From assembly GCA_030268105.1 (NCBI GenBank), contig BSDZ01000015.1, positions 1 through 64,000 on the forward strand: a stretch of DNA of 64,000 nucleotides. Reading direction: 5' to 3'. This DNA is from Volvox africanus (lineage: Eukaryota > Chlorophyta > Chlorophyceae > Chlamydomonadales > Volvocaceae). Made by a program: the position numbers and the translations under genes. Positions within the stretch are counted from its first letter, which is position 1. Each line of letters opens with the position of its first letter. Under the pieces are notes generated by a model. The model saw only the letters and a program-made list of their open reading frames with translations. It was not told where the DNA came from and searched no databases. Below, one piece after another: positions 32,021-42,592 of the stretch.

Positions 32021-32302
32021 GCACCCATGCACACACACACGCACACACACACACACATGCACACACACACACACATGCACACGCACGCACCTACAGAACG
32101 GCGCCGTTTCCCTCAGCCCGCTCTGCGTCCTCCTCTTCCATCGCCAAGGTATCACTATCATGCACCCATGCACACACACACGCACACACACACACACATG
32201 CACACACACACACACATGCACACGCACGCACCTACAGAACGGCGCCGCTTCCCTCAGCCCGCTCTGCGTCCTCCTCTTCCATCGCCAAGGTATCACTATC
32301 AT
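32021..32302. repeat. 141-bp tandem duplication carrying the CA microsatellite (copy 2 only)
   Basis: GCACCCATGCACAC begins at both 32021 and 32162. Each 141-bp unit includes the CA tract and 3' sequence of the LRR gene last exon. The two halves differ at 32107 (GCCGTTTCCC against GCCGCTTCCC). The stop codon of the LRR gene (32232-32234) lies in the half next to the gene, so its coding sequence is unaffected. Copy 1 has one unit. Confidence 0.95.
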
Positions 32303-33340
32303 TCGCCGACCGAACGGTGGACCCCCCCGTGATCCCCCAGGATCCCTCAGAACCCCCCAGCGCGGGGGGCAGACTGGCCAGGCGGTTGAAGGAGAGGTTG
32401 AGCACATACAGATGCTGGGGGGTGATGCCTGCGGGGCAGGACGGGAAAGGGTACCGCATACAGGTCCGAGGGATACAGTCCGAGGGACTGTCATCATTCG
32501 GGCCTCAGGATGAGCGCTGATCGAAAGGAGGCACCTGTGTGTGTAGGATAGGGGGGTACATCACCCGTGGCCACTAACCTGGCAGTCCCTACCTTCCCCG
32601 GTGTTTCGGGGCACCCTCATCCAGTCTCCCATGCCGACTTCTCCGAAATCAGTGGTTTTCCCAGGTTCAGCACCCACCACCAGCATCCTGTGTGTGTGAA
32701 TTTGTGGATGTGCCGCAGCAGGAGGATGAGGGTGCACATAATGGGGAGTGGCGGACCCCAAACTGCCAAAAGAAGAGACTTCTCTCACCCTCTGCTAACG
32801 TCTCAATGTCGTTGCCGGACGCATTAAATACCACCAGGCCATCCAGTTTGAGCACCTCGGCCGGTACGGAACTCCAGCCATTGTGCCACACATCCGCCAC
32901 ATAGACAGCCTGGCACGGGCTGAGACGGAAGAACGGTGGAGAAGAGGCTGAGAGTGAAACCCCGCTTTACCCTTCCCCACCCACCCATTGTGTGTGTGTG
33001 TGTGTGTCTCGGGGGGGGGGAAGAGAGGAGTAAGGGGGTTATGCGGCCCCGTGATCCAGTTCCTATCCCCGCAGTTCCCATACTCCTGCGCTTCCGGGCT
33101 TCACAACATGTACATGCATACAACCCTGAAACCCTATCCTTAAGGCCCCTGAGAATGTCACACATGAGAATCTTACCTGAACGTCCGCAACAACTTGTCG
33201 TACGGCTACGACGCTGCGTAAAAATCCTGAAGTTCGTTGCCGCCGCTCGGCTGCTCACGGATGCAGTAGCGATAAGTGTACGCCAGCGCCGATACCCGGA
33301 CAAGTAAGGGGGCCCGGGCACAAGGAGGAGATTGCCGACA
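32232..33340 (-). CDS. Leucine-rich-repeat protein gene, copy 2
   Basis: Exons 33177-33340, 32789-32919 and 32232-32428. Sequence and the in-frame TAG in the first listed exon are as in copy 1. Confidence 0.65.
33124..33183. repeat. 60-bp dispersed repeat, site 2 in copy 2
   Basis: Same as 9889-9948. Confidence 0.9.
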
Positions 33341-33409
33341 CTGCAACGTGACGTGAGCAAGAGATAAAGCACTCAGGATCCGCTGTCAAAGCGTACAGAA
33401 AGCCCTCAA

Positions 33410-33997
33410 CTAGCGTATGGCTACCACTGACATCTCGGTATCATCGTCCGCACTCGAAGCGGACCAGGGCTCCGTGTGGCTCACCAGGGCCTCCCCAAGG
33501 TTGTCCAGGGTGACACGACCGCCTGTGCGACGACGTCGACGTGGTCTCTCGCGCTCCCTCTGTTTCCGCTTCCGCTGGCCGGCTTCGCCAGTCGCATTAG
33601 CGTCGTCTTGCGCGCATGCAGTGCTGTAATCGATTTTAACAATATATTGTTATTGCTCGCGTCCTCACCTCCATCCGGCGCCGCCAGTTGCTCCCGCTGC
33701 TGATCGGTTACCGCCAGCAGCGAATTGTTTGCCTCACTGGCGCTATCGTTGCCTCCATCAGAGTACCGCCGTCGCTTGCGACCGAACATATCAGTGGACG
33801 TTGCTGCGGTCGATGCGTCTCGGCCGAAAACCGAAAACCGACTCACCGAACGCCAGGAAAAAACCGCTACCCTCGTCGTCATCGTCTTCCAACAGGACCC
33901 GTACATCGGGGGCTTCAAAAACCTCATCGTCGTTGCTGATCATGCACGGGACGGGTAGGAAAGAGAAAGAAGAGAACGAAAACGATATGGAACCCAT
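33410..33997 (-). CDS. Small protein gene C, copy 2
   Basis: Exons 33847-33997, 33669-33803 and 33410-33606. One substitution against copy 1, near 33642, falls in the proposed second intron (or changes Ser to Leu if that intron is not removed). Confidence 0.5.
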
Positions 33998-34743
33998 AAC
34001 GGGAGGTACCGCATGATAGCAGCAGGTTGTGAAGAAGGCAGGGTGTACAAATAATTCGGCGTGCGTGGGTGCATTCAGTTTAAAGTTTTCGTTTGGGTGG
34101 ACGCATATATGTGTGCGTGGTGGGTACCTGTGTGAACCACCTGCTACTACTCGCTGAATCGCAAGAGACTAAGTGGAACGCATCTAGCATTGCGTGAGAG
34201 ACAGGGGAAAGGACAAGCGAGCGATTACACGCTTATCACAAATGCTAACATCCATTTCCTTCATTGTAATTTACCCCATTATGGATAACACGCGTATCAT
34301 ATAATTCATGCTGTTAACTTCATTTTAAAATCAGAATTCCTGCGTGGTAAAGCCCCAACCGGCCCGACTCTTGATGGGCCTTATCTAGCGCTGCGTATCT
34401 ATACATGCATGGCAGCCGAATATCTATACACTGCACTAAAAAGCGCCGCCCTCTTATCCATCCCAACTTACAGGTCACGAGGGACTTGGTTTGATGGCCC
34501 AGCTGCACCTCTGACCCCCCTCCTGGCGCCTCCTCCCCGCTGAGTGCCTCCTGAAGGGGGCGTGGGCATGATGGACATCACAACGTTGAAGTGGAGGGTG
34601 GCAGCTTAATATGATGGGCAGTTTAGTTCAGCCGTGGATCTTAGCCGCTTCCCTAAGAGGATGGGTCATGTCGGGCGTGCTTCCATGTCCGCCCTCAAAT
34701 ATCTCCCTTGTCCGTATTCCGATATGCGAATCAGTCGGTGTTG

Positions 34744-35172
34744 TTATTCGGCGTCGTGTGCCATAGGCCTTATCCCTATGCGTGGTTTCCTGTAGGCCTT
34801 ATTGCTCGTGTCCCCTTCGGTTTCCTCAAAATGCTCATGTGGGTCAGCAAGCCCTCCCTGACGCTTCAGCGGCTCAAGTAGAGCTCCAAATCGCCCAGAT
34901 CTTCGATCTGACCCAGAACGTGGGATGACATCATCATCATCATCATATCTGGGACCGTATCTTCCACCAAAGTAATGGCTTCCACCCTGCGAAACCAATG
35001 AACACACTGCCGGTGCTGGTCCAGTTGTGGTAAGGGCCATAAACAGCCATGCCAGGCGGCCCAAATGCCAGCGTGTCAAGGATGACAAATTACAATGCAT
35101 ACACATCGTCCTCCATCTGCCCACTATCTGATTCCCCGATACCCACACGTCTACTTGCAACCTCACGGCCAC
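34744..35172 (-). CDS. Putative secreted small protein, block copy 3
   Basis: Same as 11509-11937. Confidence 0.5.
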   Translation of the reverse strand: MAVRLQVDVWVSGNQIVGRWRTMCMHCNLSSLTRWHLGRLAWLFMALTTTGPAPAVCSLVSQGGSHYFGGRYGPRYDDDDDVIPRSGSDRRSGRFGALLEPLKRQGGLADPHEHFEETEGDTSNKAYRKPRIGIRPMAHDAE

Positions 35173-35420
35173 TGCCCAAGCCGGCCAGAGGCGCCGAACT
35201 CTTATTTTTTCGCTAGGGCTCCCTCAATCAATTCCACTCCAGGGTGTTAAGGCCGACCCAGATGGAGATATGGGCGTCCGTGTGCTGAGGGTTTAGCCAG
35301 CCTGACGGATCGCCTGCTGTAAAGGCGAGCAGCACGCACCAATTGTTGGACATGACAACGAATGAAGCCGTCATACACGCTGCTGGCAAGCGCTAAATGG
35401 AATAACAAAAAGACGGGCCC

Positions 35421-35789
35421 ATGCTGCCGGCACACAATTACATCCGTGTGCTGCCTTCAAAACGACTCAACGTCAAGGCGGGCCACTTTGCACGGAAACA
35501 ACAGTGCGTTAGCGAGCAAGCTCAAGAGCTGCTGAATTTGGTGCATCACTCGAGTACGCTATGCCGGATGCATACATACATGCATAACCCACCCGGACGT
35601 AGCCGGGCGGACCGCACCGCAACTGGTGTTTATGAGGGTCCAAATATAAGTGACCCATTTTTGGGAGCGGGTGGTAGTTGCACACCTGGGCAAGAAGGGG
35701 AGAGGGGATCAAGGACCGCGGGAGGCGCAAGACAGCGTGAGGAGGGAGGCCCCGGGTACAACCGTCGGCCGTGCATGTTTCCGCACTGA
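35421..35789 (+). CDS. Hypothetical 122-codon ORF, block copy 3
   Basis: Same as 12186-12554. Confidence 0.4.
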   Translation: MLPAHNYIRVLPSKRLNVKAGHFARKQQCVSEQAQELLNLVHHSSTLCRMHTYMHNPPGRSRADRTATGVYEGPNISDPFLGAGGSCTPGQEGERGSRTAGGARQREEGGPGYNRRPCMFPH

Positions 35790-36330
35790 AGCAAACAGTT
35801 CTTTCTCTGCCCTCGGCAAACTATTCCCAAAGTGGATGCAGGAGGCGTTCGCAGTTATCGCTTAGCTCAGCCGCGACGCAACCATATACCAAGGAGGAAA
35901 ATGGACTTCTAAAAAGTAAAGAATATGCGTGGTGGCTTGACCCTTGAAGGATTCTCCTTACTTCAGTTGTCCAAGCTGCCTGGGGGTACGACGGTACGAT
36001 TAACATTAGCGTTTGCCACAAAGATGGAAAATGCCAAAACCAAGACGAGAAAATAATAATATCATTAATTCGTTTACAAAGAAAGTATGCATCATGCGAA
36101 CCTGGTGATAAAGCTCATAGCCTGAGACTTTCATGTCCATCACGCAAACCTATAAATGCTGAATACCTTATTGACCATTTCGATATGATAAATCAACTTC
36201 TGCTATTATAATACGAGTCATACAGCTTTTATATCTTTCCCATTTTAGACGCAGCTTGCTAACGGCACGGCGGACTAAGGCGTTTGGTGCCTAAGCGCCC
36301 TGGCTTCAGCATAATTACTAGAAATCGAAT

Positions 36331-36676
36331 ATGAGTACCCCGGAAAGCTCTGATGAATCACCGAGGATGCCTCGCAATGTGTCCGCTACGAATGCTACGG
36401 CAACTGACATCACCGCGGATGATTGGAGTAGCTCAATCAGACATTAGAAGCAGTCATGCAAGAAGAGCGTGACAACATGAAGCGTTCAGGCAACATCAAC
36501 AACTGCATGCAACATCAACTGCAAGGGTAAGGTCACTGTAATCGGTAAATTTATACGGGCAACTCTCACCTGCGCCTTGGTCGTCCTTTCAGTTATTGTT
36601 TACACTTTCCAGGCAGAACCCAGCAAATCCCTGTAACTCCTTCCTGCAAGACCTGAAACTCTTGATGGCCAATTAA
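36331..36676 (+). CDS. Small gene D, block copy 3
   Basis: Same exons (36331-36526, 36613-36676) and same -1 shift. Confidence 0.5.
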
Positions 36677-36885
36677 CAGCAAGTTGTTTCACTTGGATTA
36701 CAATTACACATGAAGCCAGTTGTTGTTTTCCAGTCTGGGTTATTTGCGCCTAAGGGCCCTACTTTTAGTATAATTGCAACTAATCGAATACGGGTAAGCT
36801 GAAAAGGAAAGCTGACAACCCAAATACACTCAAGCGATGCTTTCAAGCATTAACCCATAGCCGCAGCTTGTTCTCATCAATTCAG

Positions 36886-37220
36886 GTCAGGAGGTGAAAA
36901 CATCGGCCACTACGGAAACGACCACCAAGAACGCCACCGCCACCGCCGCCACCAACGCCACCAACGCCATAACCGCCATCACCGCTACCACCGCTACCGC
37001 CTTCACCACCGCCACCACGGCGACCGACGCCAAGACCGCCAACATCGCCTCCATCGCCGCCGTACCGCCATGTCCGCCCCCACAGCCATCATGGCCACCA
37101 ACGCTGTAAGTATCCTGGGGTATCTACGGGTAGTGCTCATTATTGGACCTTATACTGACATTTTTCGATTTGGCCTTTGCAGGCGGACACAACAGAGATA
37201 CACCAATGAAATGAAAACAG
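36886..37220 (+). CDS. Thr/Ala-rich exon and short exon, block copy 3
   Basis: As at 13651-13985. One substitution (37046, ACC to ATC) changes Thr to Ile in the Thr/Ala frame. Confidence 0.35.
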
Positions 37221-37300
37221 GTACGTAATAGTCCGGGATTTAGTCTCAATGGTGGCACCTGCATTTTGATACCTTGCTCAACTGAGGGATAACATTAGGG

Positions 37301-40300
37301 TTAAGTATCGGTGCCGTACCTACTTCCCTCCCGATCTCACTCCCTCCCTCCAGTGTGCCCTCCTTTTCCCCCTTCTCCCCCCCCCCTCGTTGTTAGGCAT
37401 GATGGTGGTGCTTTGGTGGTGGCGGTGGTGGTGGCGATGGCGTTCGTGGAGTCGTCGGTGAAAAGGTAAGTATCGGTGCCGTACCTACTTCCCTCCCGAT
37501 CTCACTCCCTCCCTCCCGTGTGCCCTCCTTTTCCCCCTTCTCCCCCCCCCCTCGTTGTTAGGCATGATGGTGGTGCTTTGGTGGTGGCGGTGGTGATGGC
37601 GATGGCGTTCTTGGAGTCGTCGGTGAAAAGGTAAGTATCGGTGCCGTACCTACTTCCCTCCCGATCTCACTCCCTCCCTCCCGTGTGCCCTCCTTTTCCC
37701 CCTTCTCCCCCCCCCCCCTCGTTGTTAGGCATGATGGTGGTGCTTTGGTGGTGGCGGTGGTGATGGCGATGGCGTTCGTGGAGTCGTCGGTGAAAAAATA
37801 AGTATCGGTGCCGTACCTACTTCCCTCCCGATCTCACTCCCTCCCTCCCGTGTGCCCTCCTTTTCCCCCTTCTCCCCCCCCCTCGTTGTTAGGCATGATG
37901 GTGGTGCTTTGGTGGTGGCGGTGGTGATGGCGATGGCGTTCGTGGAGTCGTCGGTGAAAAGGTAAGTATCGGTGCCGTACCTACTTCCCTCCCGATCTCA
38001 CTCCCTCCCTCCCGTGTGCCCTCCTTTTCCCCCTTCTCCCCCCCCCCTCGTTGTTAGGCATGATGGTGGTGCTTTGGTGGTGGCGGTGGTGATGGCGATG
38101 GCGTTCTTGGAGTCGTCGGTGAAAAGGTAAGTATCGGTGCCGTACCTACTTCCCTCCCGATCTCACTCCCTCCCTCCCGTGTGCCCTCCTTTTCCCCCTT
38201 CTCCCCCCCCCCCTCGTTGTTAGGCATGATGGTGGTGCTTTGGTGGTGGCGGTGGTGATGGCGATGGCGTTCGTGGAGTCGTCGGTGAAAAAATAAGTAT
38301 CGGTGCCGTACCTACTTCCCTCCCGATCTCACTCCCTCCCTCCCGTGTGCCCTCCTTTTCCCCCTTCTCCCCCCCCCTCGTTGTTAGGCATGATGGTGGT
38401 GCTTTGGTGGTGGCGGTGGTGATGGCGATGGCGTTCGTGGAGTCGTCGGTGAAAAGGTAAGTATCGGTGCCGTACCTACTTCCCTCCCGATCTCACTCCC
38501 TCCCTCCCGTGTGCCCTCCTTTTCCCCCTTCTCCCCCCCCCTCGTTGTTAGGCATGATGGTGGTGCTTTGGTGGTGGCGGTGGTGGTGGCGATGGCGTTC
38601 TTGGAGTCGTCGGTGAAAAGGTAAGTATCGGTGCCGTACCTACTTCCCTCCCGATCTCACTCCCTCCCTCCCGTGTGCCCTCCTTTTCCCCCTTCTCCCC
38701 CCCCCTCGTTGTTAGGCATGATGGTGGTGCTTTGGTGGTGGCGGTGGTGATGGCGATGGCGTTCGTGGAGTCGTCGGTGAAAAGGTAAGTATCGGTGCCG
38801 TACCTACTTCCCTCCCGATCTCACTCCCTCCCTCCCGTGTGCCCTCCTTTTCCCCCTTCTCCCCCCCCCTCGTTGTTAGGCATGATGGTGGTGCTTTGGT
38901 GGTGGCGGTGGTGGTGGCGATGGCGTTCTTGGAGTCGTCGGTGAAAAGGTAAGTATCGGTGCCGTACCTACTTCCCTCCCGATCTCACTCCCTCCCTCCC
39001 GTGTGCCCTCCTTTTCCCCCTTCTCCCCCCCCCTCGTTGTTAGGCATGATGGTGGTGCTTTGGTGGTGGCGGTGGTGATGGCGATGGCGTTCGTGGAGTC
39101 GTCGGTGAAAAGGTAAGTATCGGTGCCGTACCTACTTCCCTCCCGATCTCACTCCCTCCCTCCCGTGTGCCCTCCTTTTCCCCCTTCTCTCCCCCCCCCT
39201 CGTTGTTAGGCATGATGGTGGTGCTTTGGTGGTGGCGGTGGTGATGGCGATGGCGTTCGTGGAGTCGTCGGTGAAAAGGTAAGTATCGGTGCCGTACCTA
39301 CTTCCCTCCCGATCTCACTCCCTCCCTCCCGTGTGCCCTCCTTTTCCCCCTTCTCCCCCCCCCTCGTTGTTAGGCATGATGGTGGTGCTTTGGTGGTGGC
39401 GGTGGTGATGGCGATGGCGTTCGTGGAGTCGTCGGTGAAAAGGTAAGTATCGGTGCCGTACCTACTTCCCTCCCGATCTCACTCCCTCCCTCCCGTGTGC
39501 CCTCCTTTTCCCCCTTCTCCCCCCCCCCTCGTTGTTAGGCATGATGGTGGTGCTTTGGTGGTGGCGGTGGTGATGGCGATGGCGTTCTTGGAGTCGTCGG
39601 TGAAAAGGTAAGTATCGGTGCCGTACCTACTTCCCTCCCGATCTCACTCCCTCCCTCCCGTGTGCCCTCCTTTTCCCCCTTCTCCCCCCCCCCTCGTTGT
39701 TAGGCATGATGGTGGTGCTTTGGTGGTGGCGGTGGTGATGGCGATGGCGTTCGTGGAGTCGTCGGTGAAAAAGTAAGTATCGGTGCCGTACCTACTTCCC
39801 TCCCGATCTCACTCCCTCCCTCCCGTGTGCCCTCCTTTTCCCCCTTCTCCCCCCCCCTCGTTGTTAGGCATGATGGTGGTGCTTTGGTGGTGGCGGTGGT
39901 GATGGCGATGGCGTTCGTGGAGTCGTCGGTGAAAAGGTAAGTATCGGTGCCGTACCTACTTCCCTCCCGATCTCACTCCCTCCCTCCCGTGTGCCCTCCT
40001 TTTCCCCCTTCTCCCCCCCCCTCGTTGTTAGGCATGATGGTGGTGCTTTGGTGGTGGCGGTGGTGGTGGCGATGGCGTTCTTGGAGTCGTCGGTGAAAAG
40101 GTAAGTATCGGTGCCGTACCTACTTCCCTCCCGATCTCACTCCCTCCCTCCCGTGTGCCCTCCTTTTCCCCCTTCTCCCCCCCCCTCGTTGTTAGGCATG
40201 ATGGTGGTGCTTTGGTGGTGGCGGTGGTGATGGCGATGGCGTTCGTGGAGTCGTCGGTGAAAAGGTAAGTATCGGTGCCGTACCTACTTCCCTCCCGATC

Positions 40301-41632
40301 TCACTCCCTCCCTCCCGTGTGCCCTCCTTTTCCCCCTTCTCCCCCCCCCCTCGTTGTTAGGCATGATGGTGGTGCTTTGGTGGTGGCGGTGGTGATGGCG
40401 ATGGCGTTCGTGGAGTCGTCGGTGAAAAAGTAAGTATCGGTGCCGTACCTACTTCCCTCCCGATCTCACTCCCTCCCTCCCGTGTGCCCTCCTTTTCCCC
40501 CTTCTCCCCCCCCCTCGTTGTTAGGCATGATGGTGGTGCTTTGGTGGTGGCGGTGGTGATGGCGATGGCGTTCTTGGAGTCGTCGGTGAAAAGGTAAGTA
40601 TCGGTGCCGTACCTACTTCCCTCCCGATCTCACTCCCTCCCTCCCGTGTGCCCTCCTTTTCCCCCTTCTCCCCCCCCCCCTCGTTGTTAGGCATGATGGT
40701 GGTGCTTTGGTGGTGGCGGTGGTGATGGCGATGGCGTTCGTGGAGTCGTCGGTGAAAAAGGTAAGTATCGGTGCCGTACCTACTTCCCTCCCGATCTCAC
40801 TCCCTCCCTCCCGTGTGCCCTCCTTTTCCCCCTTCTCCCCCCCCCCTCGTTGTTAGGCATGATGGTGGTGCTTTGGTGGTGGCGGTGGTGATGGCGATGG
40901 CGTTCGTGGAGTCGTCGGTGAAAAGGTAAGTATCGGTGCCGTACCTACTTCCCTCCCGATCTCACTCCCTCCCTCCCGTGTGCCCTCCTTTTCCCCCTTC
41001 TCCCCCCCCCTCGTTGTTAGGCATGATGGTGGTGCTTTGGTGGTGGCGGTGGTGATGGCGATGGCGTTCGTGGAGTCGTCGGTGAAAAGGTAAGTATCGG
41101 TGCCGTACCTACTTCCCTCCCGATCTCACTCCCTCCCTCCCGTGTGCCCTCCTTTTCCCCCTTCTCCCCCCCCCTCGTTGTTAGGCATGATGGTGGTGCT
41201 TTGGTGGTGGCGGTGGTGATGGCGATGGCGTTCGTGGAGTCGTCGGTGAAAAGGTAAGTATCGGTGCCGTACCTACTTCCCTCCCGATCTCACTCCCTCC
41301 CTCCCGTGTGCCCTCCTTTTCCCCCTTCTCCCCCCCCCTCGTTGTTAGGCATGATGGTGGTGCTTTGGTGGTGGCGGTGGTGATGGCGATGGCGTTCGTG
41401 GAGTCGTCGGTGAAAAGGTAAGTATCGGTGCCGTACCTACTTCCCTCCCGATCTCACTCCCTCCCTCCCGTGTGCCCTCCTTTTCCCCCTTCTCCCCCCC
41501 CCCCTCGTTGTTAGGCATGATGGTGGTGCTTTGGTGGTGGCGGTGGTGATGGCGATGGCGTTCGTGGAGTCGTCGGTGAAAAGGTAAGTATCGGTGCCGT
41601 ACCTACTTCCCTCCCGATCTCACTCCCTCCCT
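37301..41632 (+). repeat. Tandem exon-intron module array 4 (about 26 units)
   Basis: Same left junction as arrays 2 and 3. Units 3 and 6 have AAAAAATAAG (37798 and 38293). Two units have the last exon base changed G to A but keep GT (39772 and 40429). One unit has an extra A (exon of 70 nt, donor at 40761), the only exon length change I found in any array. The final unit stops at CTCCCTCCCT and runs into the blended region. Confidence 0.9.
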
Positions 41633-42592
41633 GGTGCTGCCGGCCTTCTGAGGGCCCCCCTCGATGTTAGATAAGACGCTGAGGTACCTATATCCCTATA
41701 TCTTCGTATCGTGTTATGGGGCTTTTGTCGTGGCCGTTGTTAGTTGCCATGGCCTTCGTGGATCGTCTGGCGTATGTATCGGCTCCCCCCTAAAGGTTAC
41801 ATGCCCTCCTTGTGTGCCATGCCTGCTCCCGTGCAGCCCTTATTTGTCAAGATCCGTCTATCTACCGTTCTCCCGATCGGCAAGTGCGTGCTTCGTGAAA
41901 ATATTATCCGGTGCCGTGCCTAGTTCCTAGCATGAAATCTATCATGGCTGCCGTGGTTCACCCCCACGTCAGCCTGCTGATCTCTTGTATCCCCGTGTAA
42001 ACTCCAAATAATACTTCGTCCCCCAACCCTTTTATTCCCAGATCCCCCCGTGCCCTCGCTGGTCCCAGAGATGGCTCGTGGTTAGGTGGGTGTGGCGGCA
42101 GGTTATGGCTCGGTGCTGTACCACAAAACGGCGCTACAGTCCCTGATACTGCCTATGTACCGTTCTCCGTCCCCTACTTCGTTGTTAGGCATGATGGCAC
42201 TTCATGGTCGGTGGTGGTGCCGATCGTTCGTGGAGTCGTCGGTGAAAAGGTAAGTATCGGTATCCAAACTACAGTCATCAACACCCCGTGCTGTGGCACT
42301 TTCTTAATGCATGGTGCTGAACCACAGGACGCTCAAGAGCCTGTGCACGGTCCACCTTCAACCTGTACCCGGTGCGGCGGTATCCGGCACACGCAGCAGC
42401 ACAACAACAACAAACTGGCGCAACAGGGTCCACGCCGATGATGCGGGTGGATCTGGGGGTCACCGGAGGGCAGCTGCTCAGTGGACACACACAGGTGGAT
42501 GATGCCACCCCTTACCCGCCGTCTCGGGACCTAACAGCCTCCGACACATCCAGTGCCAGAACGAGCGTGTGATGCCACATTGGCTTACGTAG
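41633..42592. other. Blended sequence: probable assembly consensus artefact
   Basis: Reads as an alternation, every few bases, of two unrelated parents. One is array 4 followed by gene A intron 1 and exon 1 (equivalent of the last array units to about 2030). The other is the 4.28-kb unit (about 46183-47110). Example: CCGGCCTTCTGAGGGCCCCCC mixes the array's CCTTCTCCCCCCC with the unit's CCGGCAATCTGAGGGCCACC. Near 42350, CACGGTCCACCTTCAACCTG mixes CACGGTCCATGCTTGACCTG with AACCGCGTCAACCTCTG. Near 42405 an ACAACAACAAACTGGCGCAAC mix appears. No biological recombination alternates parents at this scale. ORFs called here (for example 41664-41930) should not be trusted. Confidence 0.8.

Larger units (their letters stand above)
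24740..37299 (+). repeat. 23-kb segment, copy 2 (unique part)
   Basis: Matches 1646-14064 with offset 23094 up to the CA repeat and 23235 after it. Differences seen: 31786, 32107, the 141-bp duplication at 32021-32302, about 33642, 35335, 35894, about 36102 and 37046. Such low divergence over 12.4 kb means a very recent duplication or ongoing homogenisation. It lacks the nested block duplication of copy 1. Confidence 0.95.
34049..37299 (+). repeat. 3.25-kb block, copy 3
   Basis: Offset +23235 from copy 1. Scattered single substitutions include 35335, 35894, about 36102 and 37046. Followed by array 4. Confidence 0.95.

Noticed and set aside
41664..41930. 88-codon plus ORF starting MLDKTLRYLYPYIF
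   Set aside because: Lies wholly inside the blended consensus region and has no counterpart in clean copies of either parent.
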